64,000 bases of DNA from Aporrectodea caliginosa (GCA_020284085.1 JACEVL010000341.1:186001-250000), one strand, 5' to 3'. Shown: positions 32,827 through 45,175, counted from the stretch's first letter. A program made the numbers and translations. The notes: a model not told the origin generated them from the sequence alone.

Positions 32827-33881
32827 AGGGTGGTTCTTAAAAATAAAAGTGTGAAACTAATGTTCGCCAAGGTTCCATTTGGTTCCATTCCATCCAGAAA
32901 CATCACACAAAAAGTTGTTTGAAAAAATTTTAATATTTAGGACTGCCACAACACCGTCAAAGTTTCACCCTTTATCAAATATGGGAGCACTCGAACAGTA
33001 AGCATAATAGTTGTAATCAACCATGAAATGTGAACACTTAAACCAGGAATAAATTCAACTGCCTGTAGTAGGTCCAGATTACAGCACAATTACATTTATT
33101 GCATGCCTGGTTACTAGTGATTACACTGATTAGTGATTAAAATTATTTATTAGAGTTATTATTATTATTGAGGAAATGGTAAAAAGTTAATAACTTCTAC
33201 AAATATGGTCATATTCTGAAAATTAACACATCATTTTATTCAGTTTTAAGAGCTCTTTCTAGCGGTATATTGACTGGCAGTTAATTAGTTTTCAATTAGA
33301 ATATTTTACAAGAAAACCTAAAATTTTCTCGAAAAACGCTTTGTCTCGTAACTTTGGCCCTCTGGTGGGGGCGGAAGACATTAATATTTTTTGTTCAAAC
33401 TTTGAACACTGTTTGATCCATGCCATTAGGCAACTTTTGGTTGCTATTACTTTTCGAATTTCTAATTTTCGCTTATTTTCCACTGCACCCTGTTGTGTAT
33501 GCTTGTTCGAATAGATTTGTGGTTATCGGTCTCAGGAACTCACGGATCAAATACCACTAAAATGCCAATAAAAATTAATAATAAACAATCAACGAGAACA
33601 TAAACATCGTAGAAGTTATTCTTAAGTTGTGCTTAAGTAAAATCATCCAGCTTTTCTGTTGAAAACTAAACATAGGTCCAAAAATGCGAATAAAATACTT
33701 ATACTCGAAATGACGAAAATTATCTGTAAAAGTCAAAATTTCAAAGACGTTGTGGCAGTCCTAGATATTGTTCAATCCTGATAATTTTTGGGCTACATTA
33801 CCTCTAAACCAATTGGCACGGAATGCCGGGTTGGCGAAAGTAAACAACTGAAGTTGAAAACTTTCCATTAGAGATGCAACC

Positions 33882-33885
<4 letters not shown>
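32827..33885. mobile_element. TIR element inserted in a (TA)n tract
   Basis: The ends are AGGGTGGTT and its inverse AACCACCCT. Deeper inverted matches include TTCGCCAA (about 32864 and inverse about 33830) and TAGGACTGCCACAAC (32937-32951 and inverse near 33751-33765). (TA)n lies on both sides, consistent with TA-targeted insertion. About 1.06 kb, with no transposase. Confidence 0.7.

Positions 33886-33937
<52 letters not shown>
33886..33937. repeat. (TA)n microsatellite
   Basis: Right-hand TA tract of the preceding element. Confidence 0.95.
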
Positions 33938-33939
<2 letters not shown>

Positions 33940-34149
33940 TATGCATGTAAACCTCGATATATTTTCTGTAGACGTTGTGCATCTAAGAGGTAATCAGAAA
34001 ATATGTCGCACAAATAATTCCTGTCTGTCTTTTTGCTAATACTCTTCAGCAATTCCGTGTCATATCTGAGCCGATATATACGAGGGAATTGTTCTCCAAA
34101 GTCCTGGTCATCCTCTAAATGCTTCGCCGAGATTAGTTAGGGTTCGACG

Positions 34150-34625
34150 GATATTCGTCTAATCCCGTCTCCTTCCGACATTCGCGCACCTTAGACAATA
34201 ATTCCCATCAACTGTCTGCCTAGATAAGTTACGGCTTGTCGCATGCGATTTATTAAAGCGCTATGGAAGTTGGAGATGCATAGAGGTTGCCTGAGTTTGT
34301 TGCTTAGTTTGGGACTTATGGCGTCGCTTCCTATGAAAGTGGCAGTTCTTTGTTGATACAATGCAATGCATAAACAAAAAATTGTCCCTTTCAGTTTAAA
34401 TAGCTGGCCATCCAATTGTTGAATGGCTTTATTGTGTTTTGTCAAAAGCCGAAAGATCTGAGAACACTTCTACGTATAACGAGAAATTTGATTCATGAAG
34501 GAAGAGAAAGAGCGAATGACGACATAACTTAAGTGATGAGACATGACGTCATGTGATTGCTCGGCGCCGGGATGAGCTTTCGGCCGCAGTTGGTACAGTG
34601 CTGCTAAAGCAGCTACTTGGGCTAC
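34150..34625. other. No gene recognised
   Basis: Single-copy-looking sequence with no motif-bearing frame. Confidence 0.35.
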
Positions 34626-34630
34626 TTGGG

Positions 34631-34717
34631 CCTTGGCATTGCCTTCTAGATATCTAGAGGCTACGAATCAGTCACAGTCGTGTATCAATGGCGATATCTA
34701 GAAGGCAATGGCCTTGG
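34631..34717. repeat. Stem-loop enclosing a 37-bp repeat
   Basis: GGCATTGCCTTCTAGATATC on the left pairs with GATATCTAGAAGGCAATG on the right. The loop holds the 37-bp block 34657-34693, which recurs inverted and identical at 38879-38915. Confidence 0.8.
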
Positions 34718-34978
34718 ACGTCAGCCACCCGTCTGCCCCTGCACGTCTCAGTAAATGCACTTGCATTGATTTCAGAGGCGACGACCTAGAGGGACATGTC
34801 TACATGCAACCCGCAATCCAACAATCCAATAGAAACCCTAGATATTTGTTCCCATCGTTTAATTATATCAGTTTCAATTCTAACTGGTCTATTGTACGCA
34901 AAATACCCTCAATTTTCATTATTTAAAAGTATATTTAAATATTAATATCGCGCTCGACAATAGGCTGCACCTTATATA

Positions 34979-35767
34979 CACTGTGTCCACGATAAAGTAG
35001 ATCACTAGACTTTGTAAAATATCTTGGTCAATTGTAATACTATAGGTACTAAATTTGGTGCACATGAACTTCAGTCTATTCTATCTAAACCCTGCAAATT
35101 TTATTACAATTGATGCAACGGTTACGAGGATATACCCTTATGAAATTGGGTGGTTCAGGAACCAAGTTACCAACACGTAAAACGCATCGACAGATGCGTG
35201 CGCGGCTGATCATCCTGACTCAGCACCAGTTCTCCGACAGCATTGATATTTGTTTGCGTCCGTGGTTTTGTTTGCGTCTCGTGGTTTCCTTGCAACTGAT
35301 CCGGTTGTGGCAATCTTTTTTTAACAGCTTGCTGACACCAGCTAGGGACCAATTTTTCATTGGAAATTCTGTAATGAGTCTCATACGCCATACCCCTTCG
35401 TCTCTCTCAATTCCTTGATAAAAATCTTGTCCTCTGCACTGAAAACCATTTCTTTACAACCAACTACTGTTACGTAAAACAGGTCTCGTAGTGTAATTGT
35501 TTCCGAAAATGACGCTTATAAACAACAGCTGCGGTAGCCAGAAAAATGACGTAATTCTATGCGTTTTACGTGTTGGTAACTTGGTTCCTGAACCACCCAA
35601 TTTCATAAGGGTATATCCTCGTAACCGTTGCATCAATTGTAATACAATTTGCAGGGTATAGATAGAATAGACTGAAGTTCATGTGCACCAAATTTAATAC
35701 CTATAATAGTACAATTGACCAAGATATTTAACAAAGTCTAGTGATCTACTTTATCGTGGACACAGTG
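34979..35767. mobile_element. Mariner-type MITE with about 210-bp TIRs
   Basis: Ends CACTGTGTCCACGATAAAGT and inverse, flanked by TA at 34977-34978 and 35768-35769. Inverted arms of about 210 bp (to about 35187 and from about 35557) are nearly identical and end at ACACGTAAAACGCAT. The central 370 bp is unique and non-coding. A second copy lies at 63378 onward. A TA duplication with CACTG-type ends suits the Tc1/mariner superfamily. Confidence 0.85.
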
Positions 35768-35969
35768 TAGAACTGTCTTAACAGAGCGACCTTATGCGCT
35801 CACTTCTTTAATTTTTAATACTCGCATTCAGTTGAATTCTTGTAAAAGTCTATGACCTCACTTCGCCAACTTACTTACTAATTTATTACTTCTAGACTGA
35901 GTTTACTTATTGACGTGTCTACAGAGGATTTTGGCTGCGTGGAGCAGTGTGATTCTCCTTACAGATTTT

Positions 35970-36110
35970 ATTGTATAGTTACAGTTACAATTATAGTTAA
36001 TGGTTTCTTATTTTAGTTGCAGTTACAGTAAATATTATAGTTAGTATTATTTTTCGTTATTGTTATAGTTACTGGCTTTTTATTTTAGTTACTACTTACA
36101 GTTACAATGA
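35970..36110. repeat. GTTATAGTTA-type degenerate repeat
   Basis: Repeated AGTTACAGTTA / TTATAGTTA words. A related stretch occurs at about 39215-39350. Confidence 0.6.
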
Positions 36111-36552
36111 GGCTACGTGAATTGCCCACACTGTAGCAGGAGCAGTGCATACTAAGACGCATTACACAATTTGCTTAATGCTTCGAAAGGCTTTGAAGAA
36201 ATGATGCATTCAGCTTTAGGAATGCACGTTACTTGATGCTAAAAATTAATCATTTCTGATTATGGAGGTGGCTATTTTAGAGTGATCTGCTACCAGTTCA
36301 TATTTAACGGATTTTGACTACTGGGACAAAGTCTGCCTCGACTATATGTTTGAGGGAGAGTCGTAAGCTCCCCTGCAGCGGGGTCCGAGCCCCAACCGAC
36401 AACGCATTTTAGAGCATTAGCTGCCAAATGGACACCATTTTAGCCATTTTATTTGACCAAATTTGCTTTTTATTATTATACATATCCCTATTTAATTTAT
36501 TCTTAGAAGTTTGAAGTTTGAAACATAATTAGATCAACTATAGTTGTTAGAC

Positions 36553-37345
36553 AAACGAAACCATGTCTACGTTTCCTCTTTGTCTGAAGACAATCGTAAC
36601 CATGTCTACGTTTTCTCTCTGTTTGAAGACAATCAATCGTATAACCATGTCTACGTTTCCTCTTTGTCTGAAGACAATCGTAACCATGTCTACGTTTTCT
36701 CTGTCTGAAGACAATCGCAAAAATGTCTACGTTTTCTCTTTGTCTGAAAACAATCGCTACCATAAGCTGGCTACGTTTTCTCTTTGTCTGAAGACAATCG
36801 TAACCATGTCTACGTTTCCTCTTTGTCTGAAGACAATAGTAACCATGTCTACGTTTTCTGTTTGTCTGAAGACAATCGTAACCATAGGTTATCTACGTTT
36901 TCTCTTTGTCTGAAGACAATCAAAACCAAGTCTGCGTTTTCTCTTTGTCTGAAGACAGTCGTAACCATGCCTACATGTAAATTCACTAATTAGAAGACGA
37001 TCATAACCATATCTACGTTTTCTGTACGTTTTCTCTTTGTCTGAAGAGAATCGTAACCATGTCAATGTTTTCTCTTTTCTGAAAACAATCGTAATCATAT
37101 CTACGTTTTCTCTTTGTCTGAAGACAATCATAACCATAGGCTATCTACGTTTTCTTTTCGTCTGAAGACAATCATAACCATGTTTACGTTTTCTTATTGT
37201 CTGAAGACAATCGTAACCATGCTTACGTTTTCTCTTTGTCTGAAGACAATTGTAACCATGTCTACGTTTCTCTTTGTCTGAAGACAATCAAAACCATATC
37301 TACGTTTTCTCTTCGTCTGAAGACAATCGTAACCATATCTACGTG
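36553..37345 (+). repeat. Minisatellite, about 39-bp unit
   Basis: About 20 copies of ATGTCTACGTTTTCTCTTTG plus TCTGAAGACAATCGTAACC, with indels. Open frames in both directions arise from the repeat. Confidence 0.93.
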
Positions 37346-37564
37346 TAAATTCTTCTATTAGAATATACTATACCAACAAAATAATTGATATATTGTATTG
37401 TATTTTCGTTTATTGATCAACTTTGGCTGTCATATAAATATGTCAGTGACAGGCTGAGTGACTGTGATGCAGTGGAAGGCTGCAGCTACAACACCGTGCA
37501 AGTCATAGTATTGTGATCAGAGTTTTTATGTGCTATGGGCAGGTGTCGAAGTGGGAAACAAGTG

Positions 37565-37685
37565 GTGCCGGTATGGATATTAGAACCATTCCCCTTCCCT
37601 ATACCGGTATGGATTTCTCGCCTGGAGAAGTACCGGTATGCTTTTAGCCGGGCAGGAGATTTTCCGGTATGTCATACCGTTTCAT
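37565..37685. repeat. Cluster of CCGGTATG motifs
   Basis: CCGGTATG appears at about 37570, 37604, 37634 and 37663, plus an inverse CATACCG at 37672. Two of these sit in the ACCGGT palindrome. Function unknown. Confidence 0.55.
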
Positions 37686-38235
37686 AGCGTCACACTTCAG
37701 CAATGGCTATGGGTTTTTTCATTTGCCCAACAGCCCCAACTGCATTTGCCTAACAAACAGTGGTAGCTTTAATTTTATCAAGCACGACCAACTTCATTTT
37801 CCAAAGTAGTTAGGCAAATGAAACAAAAAAACATATTCGTATTCAAAAAAGCCCACAACAAACATCACCTAATAACTCTCATCACAATACTATCACTTGC
37901 ACGATGTATCCTGCAGTCAGCCAACGGGAATAGGAGAATAATTAATTAGACCAACTATTATACTCTACATGTAGTTACATTCTATAAATGTTTGCTTGGT
38001 GGGTATTTCGACATTTTACTGCGGAGTTTCATTAGAACTTAGAAATGACAAATAATTACAAAATATTTTAATTTATGCTAATCACTTATGATATCAGGTA
38101 CCCAAAGAAATTAAGAGAATTGGAAGATTAATGATTTAATATTGTAAACTAACATGGAAAGTAGATTATTATTACCTGGAATAAAATCATCAAAACTACT
38201 GGAACAAATCCTAAAACCACTGGGGCATATCCTAA

Positions 38236-38263
38236 AACTACTGGGACATTTGTCCCAGTAGTT
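38236..38263. repeat. 28-bp perfect palindrome
   Basis: AACTACTGGGACA, a 2-nt spacer, then TGTCCCAGTAGTT. Upstream are diverged half-copies (ACTACTGGAACAAATCC, ACCACTGGGGCATATCC). Confidence 0.85.
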
Positions 38264-38691
38264 ATACAGTTAAAATATGCACTGTCTGCTACCCTGTTTT
38301 AAATTATTCTTTTCATTTATAAAAAGAACAAATTACCTTTACGATAATTGTATAAGCTGTAACAACACTCAATCTCTTAAATGTATTATTCCTCAGTCTC
38401 GTAGTATGAACTATTGCATCAACAGCGCGGCTATTTGAACCACTTTTATTAAATACATGGCAGATAGAAAATTTTCTGTATGACACCCGTTGTAAAGCCC
38501 GCAATAATCACCAAACACGCTGGAAAAAACTGCCATTGGCACTGTTGAGTCTGTTAATTGTACTGCATACTAATATCTCACCGGTTTTGATTGTCCTCGC
38601 GAGTTCCCTTCTATACACCTCTTCCTATCACTCTCTGCAGCGCAGACTTGATGATTGGGTAGATTAGTCGTGTCTTTACCGGCTGTGAGCC

Positions 38692-38878
38692 TGGCACATT
38701 ACTTCCCCTCATTAACACCAACTTCCCCTCAACTTCCCCTCATTAACACCAACTTCCCCTCAACTTCCCCTCATTAACACCAACTTCCCCTCAACTTCCC
38801 CTCATTTACACCAACACCCCTCAACTTCCCCTCATTTACACCAACTTCCCCTCAACGTCCCCTCATTAACACCAACAA
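38692..38878 (+). repeat. Minisatellite, about 30-bp unit
   Basis: About six copies of CTTCCCCTCATTAACACCAA. It ends directly beside the 37-bp inverted repeat copy. Confidence 0.9.
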
Positions 38879-38915
38879 CGCCATTGATACACGACTGTGA
38901 CTGATTCGTAGCCTC
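38879..38915 (-). repeat. 37-bp repeat, inverted copy
   Basis: Exact reverse complement of 34657-34693 (37 of 37). Starts CGCCATTGATACACGACTGT. Confidence 0.9.
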
Positions 38916-40478
38916 GCATAGGGGCCTACTTGAAATGACTCCAGACAGCATTCCCACAATTGCGGTTGCTCAAGAGCTTTAGAGACATTTTGACTACAAG
39001 GTTACTACGACTACCAAGTTTGCGAATTTGCATTAGTCAATCTGGGTCGCAATCGCTATAGAGACGTTTACAAAATAGATAAATTTAGTAAACTGCGCCA
39101 CTACTACTGGGTTAATTCACAAATCCAAAATTCTTGACGAACATAGGCTATTAGTTGTAGCGCATTTTCAAGTCCTCATGTTTGTCGATATTGCACTTTT
39201 TATTTTTTTGTATTAACGAAAATAACGATGAATTTAGTTAGTGTTGTTTTCGTTATAGTTATAGTTAATGATATTTTTTAGTTACAGTTAAAGTTATCGT
39301 TAACGAATTCATTTTATTTTTGTTTCGAACATTTTCGTTATCGTTAACGAGAATCACATTGGCGTAGAGGCTTTTTGTAGAACGACGAATGAATTGGCAG
39401 ATTTGCTTACCTCTACTGTTGTAACAGCGTATGCAACTATAGGATTTGAAAGGTTTTGATCATATCAGGTTCAGTTTCACGTGTTTGCTAACTGTTCAAG
39501 ACATGCACAAGACAATGTCAAGACTTGCTAGGAAATTGGCGTCTTGGGGTTATGCACGATTAGAATGCTTCCTAAAATTATAGCAAATTATCTGGAGAGT
39601 CGTTAGAGAAAAATAGAAACGAATGGGGCGGAAGATATTGTAGGCATCGAGGCATCGATGGATGATGATTCGACAACTGGAGGGAAGAGGACCCAAGAGG
39701 GAAGTCAATGGCGGATGATGAAGCAAATAGAAATTGTTTCTTGAGTCAGTCGTTAAATCATGCAATAGTTTACTATCCACCAGGATTTCTTATCTGCTGC
39801 CACATAACTTATCAGGTGCTTCAGCTTCAGCTCTCAATGATTATCATTTCGTCTGTTGGCATCAGTTGCTTGGTTGCCTCATTATGCCAACCGACCGTCT
39901 GTCTGTATCCCTGTCTGTCTCTCTATATGTTCCGTCTGTCTGGCTGTCTGTCTGGCTTGATTGCTGTTGTTTTCTCTGTCAGTCTGCCTCTCTGTGTGCA
40001 TGTCCGTCTTCTATCGGTCCTTCCGCCCTTTCGTCCGTCTGTCCTCCTGTCCGTCTCTATGTCTGTCCATCTGTCTGTCTATTTTGTGGTCTACCGTGGT
40101 TGCGTCGCAGGCTGAACCCGTTGACCCGAAGCAATCCATTCGTGATAGGAACGGATTTGGTCGAGGCCTGAGCGTCGCCGCTTAAGCCAGATTCATTATG
40201 ACCGATGTTGCCTGGGTCAACAGCAGCAGCAGCAGCAGCAGCATCCACGGCCGCCGCATCCGAGGGTTTTGTCCATCTCTTCACCCGATGGACGAGAGGA
40301 GGAGGAGGCGCCGCCTGATGACATTCTGGTCACGTGTCCGATGAATGAAAGATGGCGCTCGACCGCCGCTTTGTCCATCGGTCCGGACAGAAGACACGAG
40401 CCGACGAGCGCCATCGAATAACTCTTCGTCGCCAAGCAGCTAACAGCCAGTCCAGTCAGATCTTCTATAGTAGTCCCT

Positions 40479-40552
40479 TCCTCCTCCTCCTCCTCCTCCT
40501 CCTCCTCCTCCTCCTCCTCCTCCTCCTCCTCCTCCTCCTCCTTCTCCTCCTC
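40479..40552 (+). repeat. (TCC)n microsatellite
   Basis: About 24 near-perfect TCC units. Confidence 0.95.
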
Positions 40553-40792
40553 ACCATCATCATCATCTTCATCATTATCATCCACCTACAGACAGCTGCT
40601 CATCTCCCATCGCTCAGTTCTATTACTTCTCGACTACTTCGCCAACTCGGACCTACTCCATCTTCCGCTGTGCACGAATCTCCTCCTCCTCCGCAGCCAC
40701 AGCATTAGCTTCTTCTTCTTTTTCTTCTTCTTCCTCTTATTCTTTTCTTCTCATCCTCTTTCTCGTTTTCCTCATCGTCGCACGCAGCGTCT

Positions 40793-40795
<3 letters not shown>

Positions 40796-40880
<85 letters not shown>
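40796..40880 (+). repeat. (GA)n microsatellite
   Basis: About 42 uninterrupted GA units. Confidence 0.97.
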
Positions 40881-40882
<2 letters not shown>

Positions 40883-41501
40883 GGCGATGAGCCGGAACGA
40901 CGTGACTCGGAGGTCGTCGTCGTCGTCGTCGGTGGAGAAGCTGCCTCTGCCTCTGCAACGACGACGGCCACTGCGCCCACTGCACCGCGTCTGTTTTATT
41001 ATATTGAATTCCAATCATTCTGCTTCACGGCACACAATTCATCCAGTCTCTCAGAACTAATTGCATCCTCTGTCTTTCTCTCTCTGCCTCCGCCTGTCTC
41101 TCCGTTCCTCTGTCACTGTCTGTCTTTCTCTTTGGCGTAGACGTCCCACTCTATCCATTTTCTCCGCAAACGTAGTCAACACAGAGACGAGCCTCATATG
41201 ATGCGAAAAGTGAGATTTAGACGGATCCATTGTCTCTGAAGGCTTGGCAAGACGAATTTGGTCGAATTACTATTATGATGATGAGATTATAAGTTAATAC
41301 TGTCATTCCATTTGCTATGCATCTATGCAATGCTATGTACCAGTATGATTGTATCGAAGCAGGCAGGTAGCTATGGAGAATTGCAGTTTTATATAATAGA
41401 TATGCATGTGTGCAGATAGTTAGGTATGTATCAGGACAACTAACATAGCACCGTTTAGGTATCGTGATAATAAATTATAATGCCACTTCAAGAGAGACCT
41501 A

Positions 41502-41760
41502 TTAGAGGTGCTCCCTAGTAAAAAGAAACCACGATCGACTGGATGCTTTCAGAGGCTTAAGGAAACTAAGCAAGGAAAGACTATGAAGCTCATGCCTCTG
41601 GTTGCTGGACAATTTATTCCAGAAATACAGATCCACGACAGCAAAGCTACTGTAGTGGACTGTGGAAGTACGAGGGACAAAGAGGTCACAGCTTTCGCAT
41701 CCGAGTGAAGGGATGAGACGGAGACGCAATCGCTCCTTGATCTAAGAGGGAGCAGCACAG
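41502..41760 (-). mobile_element. LINE 3' fragment
   Basis: The minus strand reads CDLFVPRTSTVHYSSFAVVD, LYFWNKLSSNQRHELHSLSL and SFLKPLK, the conserved C-terminal block of CR1/L2-like RT proteins (compare LDLFVPRVRT and SLWNGLPPSLR at 62660-62790). Confidence 0.75.
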
Positions 41761-42104
41761 TCTTGCACAGTCACGCATAAGCATTCAGTGAAGCAGTGCA
41801 ATTCCTCCCACGGCGTCTGATTCGTCTGCAGTACCTGCCAGAGGACATCGCAAAAGCGCTGACGAACCAAAAGAGGAAGAGGACCATTGAAACAGAGAAT
41901 AATTACAGGAACAGGAGATAAACAGAGACAGAGAGAAAACGTAAAATTGGGGAAGGAAGAGACGGATGGAGGAGGTTGACAGGCTGCTTTCTTCGCAGGA
42001 TTGTGAAGAGATAACTACGTCTATTGTTTTGCTATTGTCTTTACCAATTATAGACTCAAACGAACTGTCAGACACCAGCATTCTCAGAAATTCGTCGTCA
42101 TCGC

Positions 42105-42135
<31 letters not shown>

Positions 42136-42305
42136 ATCATCATCATCATTGTCAGTTATATATATAAGTACGATCGATCACTGCGTATATTAATGCTGTG
42201 TAGACGGCGATCGTCTCTTAAGTCGCCATGTTGCATATATACCCAACCAGGACAGATGGCAGATTTGCGCTTCATAACATTGTTATATGCGTGCATTATT
42301 TGGGC
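41761..42305. other. No gene recognised
   Basis: Includes a (GTC)/(ATC) run at 42101-42150. No supportable coding exon. Confidence 0.4.
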
Positions 42306-42500
42306 GGGAAGATGGTTGAATGGTAACACGCTGACACGAAGATTAGAAGGACGCGGGTTCGATATCTGCTAGCCCCATAAGGTTGACTCAGCCTTCCACT
42401 CCATAGGGACGATGGCAAAATGACAGAGGGGCGCCTTGCAGGCTGCCATAAAGTTATATTTGACTCCTGTTACACCTGTTACCGTCTGTTACAACTAGAT
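42306..42500 (+). mobile_element. tRNA-derived SINE, family B copy 1
   Basis: A-box-like GATGGTTGAATGGTAACACG (about 42312) and B-box GCGGGTTCGATATC (about 42352). The body has TTGACTCAGCCTTCCACTCC, GATGGCAAAATGA and AGGCTGCCAT. The same family is inverted at 62995-63195. Confidence 0.8.
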
Positions 42501-42826
42501 CATATAATCTTACTGCGTAGGCTACTTGTCAGTTTGAAGTAATAAATGAATATAATAATTATTATTATTATTACTACTATTATTATTATTATAGAATTAG
42601 CTAACAGATGTCTGGGGTGAAATTGAACGCAAGGGGGCATCTATACTGAGATCAGCGTCTCGACTTCAGACACTATTACCATGAAAATGGTATTACCGTG
42701 AAAGTGATCAACGGTCCTCTGTACACAGTGGACAGTAGAGGAAGCAGGTCCCCTTACTCTTCCAAATTCCCAATTTTCTCAGCCTCGTCAACGCAGTCAA
42801 TTGCTTTTCGTTCGTTATCACTCCCT

Positions 42827-42914
42827 CCTCCTCCTCCTCCTCCTCCTCCTCCTCCTCCTCCTCCTCCTCCTCCTCCTCCTCCCTCCTCCTCCTCCTCCTC
42901 CTCCTCCTCCTCCT
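42827..42914 (+). repeat. (CTC)n microsatellite
   Basis: About 29 CTC units with one interruption. Confidence 0.95.
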
Positions 42915-43800
42915 ATTAATTTCGCAGCATATCTGGTTTATTCTTCAAACGAAACCAAGTCTTTGAAGAGACATACAGTGATAATATATATATATATGCA
43001 TTGCTGTATTTCCGTACATTATCAGCATATTAATGGCAAACGTGTATACGTAGCTGTGATAAACATGAGCGTCACATGTTCTGCCGCGGGCAGCATCAGC
43101 ATCTGCAACATCAGCAACCGACCGTTAGTCGTCGTCGTCGTCGTCATTAGCGGAGTAAATGTCTTTCCATTCTGGACCCGGTCCTCGTCCAAATGAGGCG
43201 CCTATTACTTGCCCGACGCATCGTCGTCCTAAAGTTATTCTCCTCTCTCTGTCTCTATGTATATCTTTCTCTTCCTCTCTTTCTCTCTTTCTCTCTGTAT
43301 GTCTGTCTCTCTCTCTCTTCTCTCGTTCTATGCCTGGCTCTCTGCCTTTCCCTCCCTCCTTAATTTATGTCTTACCTGCTTCCCGTGAGCCCTCATTCAC
43401 TTTCTCATTCTCAATCTTTTTGCCTCAATATCTTCAAAACTCCTGCATATATTCAGCGTCAAAGAGTTACGATACAGACATTGAATCATGAAAAGTAAAC
43501 ATGAAAAGCACCATCAAGAATTAGAACAGTAAGCGGAGTAACCTTGGAGAACAAGAGGTGCAGTAGGGGCAGCCAGGAAGAGGGGCAGACGAGGAAGCAA
43601 AAGTATTGTTCAAGAAAAGAATGCGGAGTATAGTAAGATAGGATGGAAACCTTAGGAGAAGAAAGGTCGCCCAAATCAATGGTAAATGTATCTCGATCGT
43701 CATGCAGGCATCTATCGCGTACCTCTAGACAATAGAAACATATACACATATCATTGTATACATTTGTATGGCTCGTTATATTAGGAGACGAAATCTCCAC
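42915..43800. other. No gene recognised
   Basis: Short simple repeats only: (TA)n near 42985, (GTC)n near 43130, CTCT-rich 43230-43330. No supportable exon. Confidence 0.4.
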
Positions 43801-43814
43801 TTTATACGTTTACT

Positions 43815-44045
43815 TCTTCCACCTTCTCCACCTCCTTCTCTAGCTCCTCATCCTCATTCTCTTTCTCATCCTACTCCTTCTCCTCCTTCTCCTCCTCCTC
43901 CTCCTCCTCATTCTTTTCCTCATGCTACTCCTTCTCCACCTCCTTCTTTCCTCCTCCTCCTGCTCCTCGTCCTGCTCCTCCTGCTCCTCCTTCTCCTCCT
44001 TCTTCTCCTTCTCCTCCTTCTTCTGCTGTTGCTGCTGTATCTTCT
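43815..44045 (+). repeat. TCC/TTC-rich tract
   Basis: Pyrimidine trinucleotide mixture with a CTG patch near 44030. Confidence 0.9.
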
Positions 44046-44164
44046 GCTCTTTGGCTGATGTGATTTCCTTTCAAAGCCACCTTGCGGCGAGAATCTGAGG
44101 TCAAGCTATTCAGTCGACGGGACCGGAAGTGTGCGGCGACTGTAGCGCATCAAACGTTGCGTTC

Positions 44165-44290
44165 GTTAGCTACATTGGTAAGAGCTGCGTAGGCTGTGTC
44201 TCATGCGCCTCTCTGTTAGAGAGCGTGCGGATCGCGGTTCGCATCCTGATGGTGGCTTATTTCGGAGACTCGAATCTCGGGCAAACACGG
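44165..44290 (+). mobile_element. tRNA-like SINE head (candidate)
   Basis: GCTGCGTAGGCTGTGTCTCA as possible A-box and GCGGTTCGCATCCTG as B-box, about 45 nt apart. No second copy was found in the window. Confidence 0.35.
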
Positions 44291-44417
44291 TCCATACACG
44301 GGGACCACAAATGGCCACCCGATCAATTCATTGAAAAATGAGAGGTTGAGGCCAAACAGTCGCTATACATTTACATTTACACGGTATCTAAGACGCTGTC
44401 CGTCGAAGGAGGGACAG

Positions 44418-44590
44418 AGCGAGGCAGGCAGGTAGGCAGAGAAGCAGAGGGTCAGAGAGGAAGAGAGGAAGAGAGGCAGAGAGGCAGAGAGGCAGAGAGG
44501 CAGAGGGGAGGCAGATAGGCAGAGAGGAGGCAGGGAGGAGGCAGATAGGCAGAGAGCAGAGAGGCAGAGAGGCAAGGGAGGGAGGGAGTG
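44418..44590 (+). repeat. (GGCAGA)n-like tract
   Basis: Imperfect GAGGCAGA units, purine-rich on +. Confidence 0.9.
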
Positions 44591-45138
44591 CTGTGCAGAC
44601 ATATTAAGCCTTTGCTCGTAAGACTCATTAATTGTTATGGACTCATCGATATAATGATAGGATTTATGTAGAGCCGTCTTATTATCGGTCATTCAGTGGC
44701 AGTTCTACTTTGCAGATTCACTATACGTTCTGTCCTTTCGCTGGCAGATATTGTATTGTATTTTCGTTTATTGATCTACTTCGTCGTTCGAATGATGGAC
44801 TCGATTTAAACTCTTAAAAGCTGCATCGATGATTCCTTGCTTTCATGAACGAACTTTTAAGCAGATTCTTTGTCACTGGCCACTTGTCTTTACGATACGA
44901 TCGCTCCTTGTCCGATGAATAATAGCAGCGGCCGTTATAGAGGCCTTTTAAATATATACCGGAAGTCTACACCGGCTTTATAGAAATAAAATCAAATTCG
45001 ATTACAATAGCATGGAGCTTTGATGTCGCAGCCGCCGTTCCATCTGGACGACATTGTGGTCTCTATGCACTGATGCACAGAGAGACAGACAAAGAGAAAA
45101 TGCGAGTGAGAGAAAGAGACAGACAGAGAGAGACAGAC

Positions 45139-45175
<37 letters not shown>

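Larger units (their letters stand above)
38916..41501. other. No gene recognised; microsatellite-rich
   Basis: Contains CTGTCTGT-type pyrimidine sequence (39895-40085), a CAG run (40218-40240), (TCC)n at 40479-40552 and (GA)n at 40796-40880. Long poly-Leu, poly-Glu or Ser-Leu frames here come from these runs. Confidence 0.5.

Noticed and set aside
40217..41018. Poly-Glu and Ser-Leu repeat frames
   Set aside because: They come from (TCC)n and (GA)n runs.
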